DNA of 64,000 nt from Iamia sp. SCSIO 61187 (GCF_019443745.1 NZ_CP050948.1:1240001-1304000), one strand, 5' to 3'; counted from the first letter of the stretch, positions 1-8,056 are shown. Notes: generated by a model not told the origin, from the sequence alone. Made by a program: numbers and translations.

Positions 1-520
1 CACGGCCCGCGGCCCGAGCCTCGGCGGCGGCCGCGGCGAGCTCGGCCCGGTGCGCCTCGTTGGGCGCGATGGACAGCGGGCGGGCGAACCCGTCGGCCAG
101 CAGGGACCGGTTGACGAAGAGGTCGTCGCGGACCCGGACCAGGTAGACGAGCAGCCGGCCGTAGCGGTCGCGCGCCTCGGCGTCGCGGGCGAGCCGCACC
201 TCGGTGCCGGTGGGGAGGAGCTCCTTGGTTCGGGCCGAGGCCTCGGGTCCGAAGCAGTCGACGGGGGCACCGGGCTCGACCGTCTCGGGCGTGTCGATGC
301 CGAGGAGGCGGACGGTCTCGACGGCCCGACCGAGGCGGACGTCGAGGGTGTCTCCGTCGACGACCCGCACCACGGTGGCGGTGCCGGCCTCGGCCGGCCC
401 ACCCCGGCCGACGACGGCGCAGCCCGACCCGAGCAGGGCCGCCACCAGCAGGGCCGCCACGAGCAGGTCCGGGACGAGCAGGTCCGGGACGAGCAGGGGG
501 AGCAGACGGGCACGACGCAC
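1..520 (-). CDS. Thermonuclease (SNase-like) lipoprotein or exported nuclease, 3' end cut by window edge
   Basis: Reading the minus strand from a GTG start gives a hydrophobic leader ending in LLGSGC (a lipobox-like cysteine). A staphylococcal-nuclease fold follows: VVDGDTLDV, RLLGIDTPE, then GPEAS, DRYGRLL and NRSLLADGFA. These match SNase-family catalytic surroundings (Asp of DGDT, Arg of RLLGIDTPE, Glu/Arg further on). The family cleaves DNA or RNA outside the cytoplasm. A GGAGG sits nine bases before the GTG. The leader is built from 15-bp tandem repeats (431-490) encoding LVPDL twice and a LVAAL-type unit twice. The gene runs off the left edge, so its C-terminus is unseen. A damage-type promoter motif lies about 75 bases upstream (595-617). 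Confidence 0.8.
   Translation of the reverse strand, partial: MRRARLLPLLVPDLLVPDLLVAALLVAALLGSGCAVVGRGGPAEAGTATVVRVVDGDTLDVRLGRAVETVRLLGIDTPETVEPGAPVDCFGPEASARTKELLPTGTEVRLARDAEARDRYGRLLVYLVRVRDDLFVNRSLLADGFARPLSIAPNEAHRAELAAAAAEARAAGR
431..490. repeat. 15-bp tandem repeats inside the nuclease signal peptide
   Basis: Four consecutive 15-bp units: two close copies (GAGCAGGGCCGCCAC at 431, CAGCAGGGCCGCCAC at 446) and two identical copies of GAGCAGGTCCGGGAC (461 and 476). They encode the repeated hydrophobic leader segments on the minus strand. Confidence 0.85.
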
Positions 521-594
521 GGGGGCACACCTCCGGCGAGGGGTCGGTGCGGCGACCGATCGGCCGCGATCCGAGCGTCAGCCCGTCTGCCCCC

Positions 595-617
595 ACGCTA
601 CGCGAGGGGTGCGACAG
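595..617 (-). promoter_or_regulatory. Damage-type promoter candidate upstream of the nuclease
   Basis: On the minus strand: CTGTCGCAC, eight bases, TAGCGT. The same layout occurs at 2716-2738 and 34509-34531. It resembles the actinobacterial RecA-independent damage promoter (TTGTCRGTG-N8-TANNNT), with CAC replacing GTG. A start near 588 would give a leader of about 70 nt. Confidence 0.5.
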
Positions 618-686
618 CGGGGCGTGGACGTCGCCCGCGCCGGTCGGTCCCCCGGTGGCCGACGCCCCGTGCGGTCGTGGGCGGGG

Positions 687-1868
687 TCAGTCCAGGCGCT
701 CGATGAGGGTGCCGGTCCCGAGGCCGCCACCGCAGCACATCGACACCAGGCCGTAGCGGCCGCCGGTGCGCTCGAGCTCGTGGAGGGCCTTGGTGACGAG
801 CACCGAGCCGGTGGCGCCGAGCGGGTGGCCGAGGGCGATGGCCCCGCCGTTGGGGTTGACCCGGTCGGGGTCGACGCCCAGCTCCTTCTGCCACGCCAGC
901 ACGACCGAGGCGAAGGCCTCGTTGACCTCGAACACGTCGATCTGGTCGACGCCGATGCCGGTCCGCTCGACCAGGCGCTGGGTGGCGTCGATGGGGCCGG
1001 TGAGCATCAGGACGGGGTCGACGCCGACGAGGCAGGTGTCGACCACCCGTGCCCGGGGGGTGAGCCCGAGGGCCTCGGCCCGCTCGGCGGTCATCAGCAG
1101 CAGGGCGGCGGCGCCGTCGGAGATCTGCGAGCTGGACCCGGCGGTGTGCACGCCGTCCTCGCGCGCCACCGGCTTGAGGGTGGCCAGCTTCTCGAGGGTG
1201 GTCTCGCGCAGGCCCTCGTCGCGGGCGACGTGGTGGGTGGTGTCGAGGGGCTTGCCCTCCTCGTCGACGTCGGGGGCGTCGACCTCGACGATCTGGGTGC
1301 CGAAGCGGCCCTCCTCCCACGCCTGGGCGGCCAGCTGCTGGGACCGGAAGCCGAAGGCGTCGGTGTCGTCGCGGGTGATGCCCCACTTGTCGGCGATGCG
1401 CTCGGCCCCCTCGAACTGCGAGGTGAACTCGTACTGGTCGAAGTAGGGCTTGGGGATGGGGACGCCGAGGCCCAGCTTCTTGGACGAGTTCGACCCGATC
1501 GGGATGCGGCTCATCAGCTCGACCCCGCAGGCCACGGCGACGTCGGTGACGCCCGACCCGACCAGGCTGGTGGCCAGGTTGGTGGCCTGCTGCGACGACC
1601 CGCACTGGGTGTCGACGGTGGTGGCCGCCGTCTCGAGCGGCAGGCCGGCGGCGAGCCACGCCGTGCGGGTGGTGTTGAACGACTGCTCGCCGACCTGGCT
1701 GACGCACCCGCCGACGACCTGCTCGATCGCCGCCGGGTCCACGCCGGAGCGCTCGACCAGGGCGGTCAGGGCCGACCCGAGGAGGTCGGCCGGGTGGACG
1801 GTGGAGAGGGCACCGTTGCGCCGTCCCACGGGGGTGCGCACGGCCTCGACGATCACGACTTCGGACAT
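687..1868 (-). CDS. Thiolase family acetyl-CoA acyltransferase
   Basis: 393-residue thiolase. It catalyses thiolytic cleavage of 3-ketoacyl-CoA or the reverse condensation in the cytoplasm. The nucleophile is Cys89 in TQCGSSQQA. The NEAF motif, GHPLGATGS (catalytic His) and CCGGGLG (second Cys) follow near the C-terminus. The length is normal for the family. The ATG lies eight bases after TACGGT (1877-1882), suggesting a leaderless mRNA. The sequence resembles actinobacterial thiolases used for fatty-acid or steroid side-chain degradation, but the substrate cannot be fixed from sequence. A second, distinct thiolase is at 50819-52039. Confidence 0.92.
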   Translation of the reverse strand: MSEVVIVEAVRTPVGRRNGALSTVHPADLLGSALTALVERSGVDPAAIEQVVGGCVSQVGEQSFNTTRTAWLAAGLPLETAATTVDTQCGSSQQATNLATSLVGSGVTDVAVACGVELMSRIPIGSNSSKKLGLGVPIPKPYFDQYEFTSQFEGAERIADKWGITRDDTDAFGFRSQQLAAQAWEEGRFGTQIVEVDAPDVDEEGKPLDTTHHVARDEGLRETTLEKLATLKPVAREDGVHTAGSSSQISDGAAALLLMTAERAEALGLTPRARVVDTCLVGVDPVLMLTGPIDATQRLVERTGIGVDQIDVFEVNEAFASVVLAWQKELGVDPDRVNPNGGAIALGHPLGATGSVLVTKALHELERTGGRYGLVSMCCGGGLGTGTLIERLD

Positions 1869-1876
1869 GGGTCCGA

Positions 1877-1882
1877 ACCGTA
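1877..1882 (-). promoter_or_regulatory. -10 TACGGT of the first thiolase
   Basis: TACGGT ends eight bases before the ATG of the 687-1868 gene. Confidence 0.55.
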
Positions 1883-1883
1883 A

Positions 1884-2492
1884 TCAGTGCGGGGTCAGGG
1901 CGCCGCCTGCGGTGAGGTGGAAGGCCAGGCCGGTCAGGTCGGGCTCGGGGCGGCCGGTGACCGACGCCGGGTCGGCCGGGGTGCCGACGAGGACCCAGCC
2001 GAGGAGCTCGTCGTCGGGGCCCATGCCCAGCAGGTCCCGGAGGAGGGGGCCGGTGCGGAAGGGCACGCTCTTCCACATCGCCCCCAGGCCGAGGGCGTGG
2101 GCGGCCAGGACGATGGCGTAGCCGGTGCACGCCGCCGAGGCCACCTGCTCCCACCGCTCGACCTTGGCCGGGCGGGGGGCGGCGACCACCGCCACCAGGG
2201 TGGGGGCGACGAAGGCCTTGCTCCGGAGCTTCTCCCGGACCCCCGCCGGCAGGTCGGGGTCGCGGGCGACCCCGCCGTCCTCGAGGGCGTCGGCGAAGCG
2301 GGCCCGGGCCTCGCCGCTGACCACGACGAAGCGCCAGGGGCGGATCCGCCCGTGGTCGGGGGCGGTGGTGGCCGCCCGGAGGATGGTGTCGAGCTGCGCC
2401 GGGGTCGGGCCCGGCTCGACCAGGGCGGCGGTGCTCCGCCGGTCGAGGAGGGCGGAGAGCACGTCGGCGCGGCCGTCGGTGGGGTCGGTCAT
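1884..2492 (-). CDS. Nitroreductase family protein
   Basis: 202 residues of nitroreductase (FMN, NAD(P)H) fold. RRSTAALVEPGP lies at the N-terminus, where FMN-binding arginines usually sit. APDHGRIRPWRFVVV (TAPDHG...PW) is typical of the YdjA-like subgroup, and ALGLGAMWKS appears in the C-terminal half. The family reduces nitro, quinone or similar acceptors; the physiological substrate is unknown. Only 15 bases separate its stop from the thiolase start, and that thiolase has its own -10, so the two may be transcribed separately. The upstream hexamer TAGGCA fits the window's leaderless pattern poorly. Confidence 0.85.
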   Translation of the reverse strand: MTDPTDGRADVLSALLDRRSTAALVEPGPTPAQLDTILRAATTAPDHGRIRPWRFVVVSGEARARFADALEDGGVARDPDLPAGVREKLRSKAFVAPTLVAVVAAPRPAKVERWEQVASAACTGYAIVLAAHALGLGAMWKSVPFRTGPLLRDLLGMGPDDELLGWVLVGTPADPASVTGRPEPDLTGLAFHLTAGGALTPH

Positions 2493-2537
2493 CGACGCGC
2501 CTGCCTAGCAGCGGACGGGTCCGGCCCCAACCCGGGG

Positions 2538-2708
2538 TCAGGCCGCGGTGCGGTGGTCGTGGTGGTGGTGGTCCCGGTCGGCTCGGGCCCGGGCCTCGGC
2601 CAGGGCGGCACGAGCCTTGGCCAGCCCACGACGACCGACCTCGCGGGTCTCGTCGTCGATGCGCCAGTCGGGGTCGACCGGGGGGAGGAGGTCGAGCTGC
2701 GTTGCCAT
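2538..2708 (-). CDS. Conserved small actinobacterial protein (56 aa), possibly damage-inducible
   Basis: Short acidic/basic protein. Its core DWRIDDETREVGRRGLAKAR resembles small hypothetical proteins common in Actinobacteria (DWRLD..TR.VGRRG pattern). The helical tail is alanine/arginine-rich and ends in HHHHDH, a possible but unproven metal cluster. No function is assigned. The ATG is seven bases after a CATACT hexamer that belongs to a CTGTCACAC-N8-CATACT promoter (2716-2738), so transcription is probably leaderless. That promoter type is shared with two nuclease-like genes in this window. This hints at a role in DNA stress, but only by association. Confidence 0.75.
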   Translation of the reverse strand: MATQLDLLPPVDPDWRIDDETREVGRRGLAKARAALAEARARADRDHHHHDHRTAA

Positions 2709-2715
2709 GGTCCCA

Positions 2716-2738
2716 AGTATGCGGAGGGGGTGTGACAG
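2716..2738 (-). promoter_or_regulatory. Damage-type promoter candidate of the 56-aa protein
   Basis: Minus strand: CTGTCACAC, eight bases, CATACT, then seven bases to ATG. Same spacing as 595-617 and 34509-34531. Confidence 0.55.
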
Positions 2739-2824
2739 TGAAGCATCGCCCCTGGTCAGGGGCCTGGGACGGTGCTCCCGGTCCAACCCCTCCCCGGGCC
2801 CGGTTGTTCCTACACGGGTGCGTC

Positions 2825-4216
2825 CTACACCGGTGCGCCCGGGGCCACCAGGGGCCAGGGGCTGGTGCGCTCGACGACGAGGGCGAGGTCGAGGAGGAGG
2901 GCGTCGGCGTGGTGGCGCCCCATGACCTGCATCCCGACCGGGAGGCCGTCGAGCGGCTCGACCGGGATCGAGATGGCCGGGTTGCCGCTGATGTTGGCGG
3001 GGATGGTGAGGGCGCCGTTGTTGCCGACCTCCACCCGCTCGCCCGCGACCCGGTTGTTCGACGAGACGTGGGCCGGGAAGGCGATGTCGGGGTTGGTGGC
3101 CGAGATGACCAGGTCGACCTGGTCGAAGACGTCGGCCATGGCCTCGTTGCCCATGGTGCGGGACGCCTCGCCGCGGGCCGAGGTCTCGAGGTCGACCATG
3201 CCCTCGGCCACCTCCAGCCCGAAGGCGATCTCCTTGGTGAGGAGGTCCTTGCAGCCCGGCCAGAGGTCGCCCAGCTCCATCTTCAGCCCCACCAGGTTGC
3301 CGAGGGCCCAGGCCAGGTCGAGCGTGGGCAGCCGCACGTCGACGTCGACGATGGTCAGCCCGGCGTCGCGGGCGAGGGCCTCGCCGGCGGCGACGACCCG
3401 CTCCTGGACGCCCGGGGCGACGACCGCGGCCCCGAGGGTCGGGGCGATGGCGACCCGCAGGCCCCTCAGGTCGTGGGTGCCGAGGTCGCGCTCCCAGCCC
3501 TCGATGCGCGGGAGCGAGTAGGGGTCCCGGGAGTCGTAGCCCGAGGTGACGTCGTACCAGCGGGCGACGTCGCGGACCGAGCGGGCCAGGCAGCCGATCA
3601 CCACCGTCATGGGGTGCACCAGCATATGCGGGCCGCGGGGGATGCGCCCGGCGGTGCCCTTCATGCCCACCAGCCCGTTGAACCCGGCCGGGATGCGGAT
3701 CGACCCGCCGCCGTCGCCGCCGCTGGCGATGGGCACCAGCCCGCCGGCCACGGCCGCGGCCGAGCCCCCCGACGACCCGCCGGCGGTCGCCCCGTGCTGC
3801 CACGGGTTGTGGGTGATCCCGTTCTCCTTGGTGACGGAGATGTTCATGCCGCCGAACTCGCTGGCCGTCGTCTGCCCGACGAAGGTGGCGCCGCCGGCGG
3901 CCCGGAGGCGGCTCAGCATCGTGCCGGTGTGCGGGGCGATGCGGTCGGCGAAGACGAGCGAGGCCTCGGTGTCGGGCCAGCCCTCGACCTTGTCGAGCTC
4001 CTTGATCCCGACGGGGACCCCGCCGAACGGCCGGGTGACGTCGGCCGCCCGGGCCGCCTCCCGCGCCCCGTCGGGGTCGAGGGAGGACCAGGCGTTGAGG
4101 CCCGACGCCTCGATGGCGGCCAGGCTCGCCTCCAGCTCCTCGACGGGCGAGCGCTCGCCCGCCCGGAACGCATCGACGAGGGAGCACGCGTCGCCGGACC
4201 AGGGTGCATCAGCCAT
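2825..4216 (-). CDS. Amidase signature family hydrolase
   Basis: 463 residues with the amidase-signature Ser-Ser-Lys triad. Lys72 lies in VGIKELDK, the cis-Ser region is GGSSGGSAAA (Ser148), and the nucleophile is Ser172 in GGGSIRIPA. The family hydrolyses amides by acyl-enzyme chemistry. Nothing nearby marks it as GatA (no gatB or gatC), so it is more likely a catabolic amidase or 6-aminohexanoate-type hydrolase. The ATG is eight bases after TAAGGT (4225-4230). Length is typical. Confidence 0.9.
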   Translation of the reverse strand: MADAPWSGDACSLVDAFRAGERSPVEELEASLAAIEASGLNAWSSLDPDGAREAARAADVTRPFGGVPVGIKELDKVEGWPDTEASLVFADRIAPHTGTMLSRLRAAGGATFVGQTTASEFGGMNISVTKENGITHNPWQHGATAGGSSGGSAAAVAGGLVPIASGGDGGGSIRIPAGFNGLVGMKGTAGRIPRGPHMLVHPMTVVIGCLARSVRDVARWYDVTSGYDSRDPYSLPRIEGWERDLGTHDLRGLRVAIAPTLGAAVVAPGVQERVVAAGEALARDAGLTIVDVDVRLPTLDLAWALGNLVGLKMELGDLWPGCKDLLTKEIAFGLEVAEGMVDLETSARGEASRTMGNEAMADVFDQVDLVISATNPDIAFPAHVSSNNRVAGERVEVGNNGALTIPANISGNPAISIPVEPLDGLPVGMQVMGRHHADALLLDLALVVERTSPWPLVAPGAPV

Positions 4217-4224
4217 GGCCGCGG

Positions 4225-4230
4225 ACCTTA
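4225..4230 (-). promoter_or_regulatory. -10 TAAGGT of the amidase gene
   Basis: TAAGGT ends eight bases before the amidase ATG. Confidence 0.5.
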
Positions 4231-4554
4231 CGCCCGGCCGACGGGCGACGTTCGTTCGTCAGAGCCGGCGACCTGGGCCCGGGTCACCGACGTGGCGATC
4301 GGTCGGATCAGGTCGGTGACCACCTGCTGGTGGGCCGGGTGGGCGATGTAGGCGTCCAGGTCCGAGGGCGAGGCGAAGGTCGCCTGGATGGCGATGGTGG
4401 CGTTCCCCTCGGCCAGGCCGAGGTCCCGTCCGACGTCGTAGGTTGCGATGGCCTCGATCTGCTCCGGCAGGGCCCGCAGGCCGGCGAGGACGGCCTCGAC
4501 CTGCTCGTCGGTGGCGTCGTCGGAGGTGGAGATGAGGACGATGTGGGTCAGCAC
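4228..4554 (-). CDS. Dabb-type stress-responsive alpha/beta-barrel protein
   Basis: 108 residues from a GTG. A dimeric ferredoxin-like Dabb pattern is visible: THIVLISTSDDATDEQVEAV at the N-terminus, the Dabb-like segment DVGRDLG in the middle, and a C-terminal AYIAHPAHQQVV. Family members are small homodimers, some with catalytic roles (olivetolic-acid-cyclase type), many with no known substrate. The GTG was chosen because TACCGT (4562-4567) lies seven bases upstream and the family N-terminus begins at this residue. Its 3' end lies close to, and partly in, the amidase promoter region. Confidence 0.82.
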   Translation of the reverse strand: MLTHIVLISTSDDATDEQVEAVLAGLRALPEQIEAIATYDVGRDLGLAEGNATIAIQATFASPSDLDAYIAHPAHQQVVTDLIRPIATSVTRAQVAGSDERTSPVGRA

Positions 4555-4561
4555 CGGGCCG

Positions 4562-4567
4562 ACGGTA
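4562..4567 (-). promoter_or_regulatory. -10 TACCGT of the Dabb gene
   Basis: TACCGT ends seven bases before the GTG start. Confidence 0.5.
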
Positions 4568-4580
4568 CCGACCGCCGCCC

Positions 4581-5336
4581 CTACTGGAGCCCTCGGCTCG
4601 TGCCGCCGTCGACCGGCAGGGCCGCCCCGGTGACGAACCGGGCGGCCGACGAGCAGAGGAAGGCGACGACCTGGCCGAAGTCGTCGGGCCGGCCGACGCT
4701 GCGCACGGGGATGTTCTCGGCCACGGCGGCGACCGAGTCCTCGTCGTCGCCGTAGAGCTGGCGGAACCGGGCCGTGGCGTGGATGCCGGGCTGGACGGAG
4801 TTCACGGTGACACCGCGGGCCGCCACCTCCAGCGACAGCGTCTTGAGGAAGGCGGTCACCCCGGCCCGCGCCGTGTTCGACAGGATCAGCGTCGGGATGG
4901 GCTGGCGGACCGACGCCGAGGTGATGGCGACCACCCGACCCCACCCCCGCTCGGCCATGGGCGGCACCGCGACCTGGCACATGGCCACCGTCGACAGCAG
5001 GTTGAGCTGCAGGGCGGGGATGTAGGCCTCGAGGGGCGTGGTGGCGAAGGTGCCCGAGGGGGGCCCGCCGGCGTTGGGCACGAGGATGTCGACCCGGCCC
5101 AGCGCCGCGATGGCGTCCTCGACGAAGGCGCCGGCGCCGTCGGGTGTGCCCACGTCGGCCACGATCGGGACGGCCGCGGGACCGATGCTCGTCGCCGCCT
5201 CCTCGATGCGGGCCCGGTCGCGCCCGCACACGGCGACGGTGACGCCCTCGGCCGCCAGGGCCCGGGCCGACGCCAGCCCCAGCCCGGCCGACGCCCCTGC
5301 CACCGCCGCCGTCCGTCCGCTGAGACCCAGGTCCAT
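4581..5336 (-). CDS. Short-chain dehydrogenase-like protein lacking the catalytic Tyr/Lys
   Basis: 251 residues, Rossmann fold with GASAGLGLASA (cofactor glycine motif) and a PNAG motif. The usual YxxxK is replaced: in the aligned segment SNTARAG the Tyr position is Ser and the Lys position is Arg. A recognised SDR subgroup (beta-ketoacyl-reductase-like) departs from the tetrad in the same way, so this is probably a family trait rather than decay. Activity as a classical SDR is doubtful. The ATG lies seven bases after TACTGT (5344-5349). It is divergent from the thioesterase gene. Confidence 0.88.
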   Translation of the reverse strand: MDLGLSGRTAAVAGASAGLGLASARALAAEGVTVAVCGRDRARIEEAATSIGPAAVPIVADVGTPDGAGAFVEDAIAALGRVDILVPNAGGPPSGTFATTPLEAYIPALQLNLLSTVAMCQVAVPPMAERGWGRVVAITSASVRQPIPTLILSNTARAGVTAFLKTLSLEVAARGVTVNSVQPGIHATARFRQLYGDDEDSVAAVAENIPVRSVGRPDDFGQVVAFLCSSAARFVTGAALPVDGGTSRGLQ

Positions 5337-5343
5337 GGGCCGG

Positions 5344-5349
5344 ACAGTA
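5344..5349 (-). promoter_or_regulatory. -10 TACTGT of the SDR-like gene
   Basis: TACTGT ends seven bases before ATG, 33 bases from the divergent -10 at 5383. Confidence 0.5.
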
Positions 5350-5382
5350 CCCCTGGCCTGGGAGCGCCGCCGCGGGTCGCCC

Positions 5383-5388
5383 TAGCGT
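5383..5388 (+). promoter_or_regulatory. -10 TAGCGT of the thioesterase gene
   Basis: TAGCGT ends eight bases before the ATG at 5397. Confidence 0.5.
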
Positions 5389-5396
5389 CGGCCGCC

Positions 5397-6197
5397 ATGG
5401 ACCCGGTCTCGTTCCTCGGCCTCGAGGCCACCCACAACCCGCACCGCTGGTACCTGCCGGTCATCCCCCAGCTCTGCACCGGGCACCAGTTCCTCTTCGG
5501 CGGGTGCGGGCTGGGCGCGGTCATCGAGGCGATGGAGCGCACGACGGGCCGGCCCGTGGTGTGGGCCACGGCCCAGTACCTCTCCTACGCCCGACCGCCG
5601 AGCGTGATGGACATCGACGTGACCATCCCCGTCGCCGGCCGCTCGATCAGCCAGGCCCGGGCCGTGGGCCACGTCGGCGACACCGAGATCCTCACCGTCA
5701 ACGCCGCCCTGGGCGACCGGTCGATCGAGGCCCGGGGGCAGATGATCGAGATGCCGGTGGTGCCGGCCCCGGAGGAGTGCGCCGAGCGACCGCACCGCTT
5801 CTCCGGCGAGGAGGACACGATCATGCGCCGCCTCGAGATGCGCCTGGCCGTCGGCCGCCAGTTCGCCGAGTTCGACGGCACGCCGCTCCCCGGCGGTCGC
5901 TCCGCCCTGTGGGCCCGGGTGAGAGACCTGCCCGAGACCACGGCGGCGAAGCTGGCCGTGCTCGGCGACTACGTCCCGTTCGGCACCAGCCAGGCCCTGG
6001 GCCGCCAGGTCGGGGGCAACAGCCTCGACAACACCCTGCGGGTCGTGCGTCTCGTCCCGACCGAGTGGGTGCTGATCGACATCGAGGTCCACGCCATCGA
6101 GCGCGGCTTCGCCCACGGCCTCGTCCACCTCTGGGCCCAGGACGGCACCCTGCTCGCCACCGCCAGCCAGTCCACCATCGCCCGCGAGTGGACCTGA
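5397..6197 (+). CDS. Acyl-CoA thioesterase II-like double-hotdog protein
   Basis: 266 residues with two hotdog halves. The N-terminal half has FGGCGLGAVIEAMERTTGR and VVWATAQYLSYARPP, the TesB-type start. The C-terminal half has NTLRVVRLVPTEWVLID and GFAHGLVHLWAQDGTLLATA. The family hydrolyses acyl-CoA to free acid and CoA. The start chosen follows the -10 at 5383 and removes a long upstream open frame that only mirrors the SDR gene on the other strand. It sits among CoA-related genes, consistent with fatty-acid turnover. Confidence 0.87.
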   Translation: MDPVSFLGLEATHNPHRWYLPVIPQLCTGHQFLFGGCGLGAVIEAMERTTGRPVVWATAQYLSYARPPSVMDIDVTIPVAGRSISQARAVGHVGDTEILTVNAALGDRSIEARGQMIEMPVVPAPEECAERPHRFSGEEDTIMRRLEMRLAVGRQFAEFDGTPLPGGRSALWARVRDLPETTAAKLAVLGDYVPFGTSQALGRQVGGNSLDNTLRVVRLVPTEWVLIDIEVHAIERGFAHGLVHLWAQDGTLLATASQSTIAREWT

Positions 6198-6271
6198 CCC
6201 GGCCCGCGACCCGGGGCACGGCCGGCGCCGGCTGAGGGTCGGACCGCACTCCGACCTCGACGGCGCGGCAG

Positions 6272-6277
6272 TACGGT
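6272..6277 (+). promoter_or_regulatory. -10 TACGGT of the LLM oxidoreductase
   Basis: TACGGT ends six bases before the ATG at 6284. Confidence 0.55.
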
Positions 6278-6283
6278 CGGGCG

Positions 6284-7246
6284 ATGCAGCGCTACGGCAT
6301 GACCATCCCGTTCGACGGCCTCCCCCTCCACGCCCAGCGGGAGGCGATCGTCGAGCTGGCCGACCGGGGCTACACCGACGTGTGGTCGAGCGAGGCCGAC
6401 GGGGCCGACGCCTTCACCCCGCTGGCCCTGGCCTCGGTGTGGGCGCCCACGCTCCGTCTGGGGAACGCCATCGTCCCCGCCTACACCCGCGGCCCCGCGA
6501 CCCTCGCCCAGTGCGTCGCCTCCTTGGCCGACGCCGCCCCGGGCCGGGTCGCCATCGGGATCGGGTCCTCGTCGAACGTCATCGTCGAGCGCTGGAACGA
6601 CATCCCCTTCGAGGAGCCCTACAAGCGGGTCCGCGACGTCGTCCGGTTCCTCCGCACCGCCCTCACCGGCGAGAAGGTCAAGCAGGCCTACGACACCTTC
6701 GAGGTGAAGGGGTTCAAGCTCGGGCGGGTGCCCGAGGAGCAGCCCAAGATCATGATCGCCGCCCTGCGCGAGGGGATGCTCCGCCTCGCCGGCCGCGAGG
6801 GCGACGGCGCCATCATCAACTGGCTGAGCGCCGACGACGTGCGCCAGGTCGCCCCCATCGTCCACGCCGAGGGCGAGGGCAAGGAGGTCGTGGCCCGCAT
6901 CTTCGTGGCCCCGACCACCGACGCCGACACCGTCCGGGCCATGGGCCGCTACGCCATCGCCGCCTACCTCAACGTGCCCGTGTACGCCGCCTTCCACGAA
7001 TGGGTCGGGCGGGGCGAGGTGCTGGCGCCGATGTGGGACGCCTGGAAGGCGGGCGACCGCAAGGCCGCGCTGGAGGCGATCCCCGACGAGGTGGTCGACC
7101 AGCTCATCGTCCACGGCTCGCCCGAGGAGTGCCGCGAGCACATCGGCCGCTACGTCGAGAACGGCGTGACCTGTCCGGCGCTGGCCGTGCTGCCCTTCGG
7201 CCTCGACCCGGTCCAGGCCGCCCGCGACCTCGCCCCCGACCAGTAG
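6284..7246 (+). CDS. F420-dependent LLM-class oxidoreductase
   Basis: 320 residues of luciferase-like TIM barrel. It has VWSSEADGADAFTPLALAS near the start, a RVAIGIGSSSNVIVERWN loop, and PKIMIAALREGMLRLAGR with GDGAIINWLSADDV in the C-terminal half. This pattern is typical of actinobacterial F420-dependent oxidoreductases such as the MSMEG/Rv-type paralogues, which act by hydride transfer to or from F420. The substrate is unknown. The 335-aa paralogue at 59160-60167 has the same layout and motifs. Confidence 0.88.
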   Translation: MQRYGMTIPFDGLPLHAQREAIVELADRGYTDVWSSEADGADAFTPLALASVWAPTLRLGNAIVPAYTRGPATLAQCVASLADAAPGRVAIGIGSSSNVIVERWNDIPFEEPYKRVRDVVRFLRTALTGEKVKQAYDTFEVKGFKLGRVPEEQPKIMIAALREGMLRLAGREGDGAIINWLSADDVRQVAPIVHAEGEGKEVVARIFVAPTTDADTVRAMGRYAIAAYLNVPVYAAFHEWVGRGEVLAPMWDAWKAGDRKAALEAIPDEVVDQLIVHGSPEECREHIGRYVENGVTCPALAVLPFGLDPVQAARDLAPDQ

Positions 7247-7253
7247 CCGCAGC

Positions 7254-7991
7254 TCAGGTCGCGCCGGCCTGGGCCGCGTCGAGGAGCTCGCGGAGCTCGA
7301 CCCGCTCGCCCTCGTCGAGCGCCTCGTAGGCGGGGGCGAGGGCGCGATCGGTGGCCGTCTCGGCCTCGTTCCACGCCGTGTGGCTGTGGGCGGCCTCGGC
7401 GTCGGGGTCGGGGCCGTCCCAGCCGAAGATCGGCAGCATCCCCGGCGTGCGGATGGTCAGGGCGGCGTGGGGGCTGAGGCCGTGGGTGATGACGGCGGCG
7501 CCGTGGAGGCCGCCGCGCAGCTCCCGCAGGACCATCAACCGGTGGAGGGCGAGGGCCTTGGGCCGATCGGCCTCCGGCTCGGGCTGGACCCGCCACGCAC
7601 CGAAGCAGGGGGCGCCGGCGGTGCTCGCCGCCGCGTTCATCCGCCCGAGGAGCTCGGCCAGGCGCCCGTGGTCGACGTCATCGCCCAGGTGGGCCTCGGC
7701 CCAGCGGTGGCAGGCCGCGGCCCAGCGGTCGGCCGCGGCCTGGCGGGGCATGACGTCGGCGGCGCGGGTCCAGGAGTCGTGCACGGTGCCGGGCTCGAAG
7801 AACACGAAGGCGGCGACGACCACGGCGCTGGGCACGTCCCCCAGGGCGCCGCCCCGGCCGGCCACGTAGAAGTCCATCCCCTCGAAGCCGTCCTCGGCGG
7901 CGGCGCCGTAGGTCGCCATGTCGAGCATGAACCGGCTGGGCAGGTCGCCCACCACGTTGGCGGTCGCGGTCGCGGTGGCGTCGGGGGTCAT
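7254..7991 (-). CDS. SCO6745-like actinobacterial hypothetical protein
   Basis: 245 residues, mainly helical. Recognisable features are an early MATYGAAAEDGFEGMDFYVAGRG-like stretch (broken here: GFEGMDFYVAGR), VVVAAFVFFEPG, and HRLMVLRELRGGLH. The layout resembles the actinobacterial family typified by SCO6745, whose role I do not know. I chose ATG over the GTG six bases upstream because AGGAG sits five bases before the ATG. It converges with the LLM gene (7-base gap) and is divergent from the HAD gene. Confidence 0.72.
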   Translation of the reverse strand: MTPDATATATANVVGDLPSRFMLDMATYGAAAEDGFEGMDFYVAGRGGALGDVPSAVVVAAFVFFEPGTVHDSWTRAADVMPRQAAADRWAAACHRWAEAHLGDDVDHGRLAELLGRMNAAASTAGAPCFGAWRVQPEPEADRPKALALHRLMVLRELRGGLHGAAVITHGLSPHAALTIRTPGMLPIFGWDGPDPDAEAAHSHTAWNEAETATDRALAPAYEALDEGERVELRELLDAAQAGAT

Positions 7992-8043
7992 GGTCACTCC
8001 TGCGGGGGCGGGTTCGTGGTGGGACGAGGTCGGGGCGCGACCC

Positions 8044-8049
8044 TAGGGT
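8044..8049 (+). promoter_or_regulatory. -10 TAGGGT of the HAD phosphatase
   Basis: TAGGGT ends seven bases before the ATG at 8057. Confidence 0.5.
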
Positions 8050-8056
8050 CTCGCCG

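Noticed and set aside
2556-2582. His-rich tail (HHHHDH) of the 56-aa protein as a metal site
   Set aside because: Composition alone is weak evidence at a low-complexity C-terminus; not claimed as a binding site.
4581-5336. Pseudogene call for the SDR lacking Tyr/Lys
   Set aside because: Length, cofactor loop and start signal are intact, and a described SDR subgroup shows the same substitutions.
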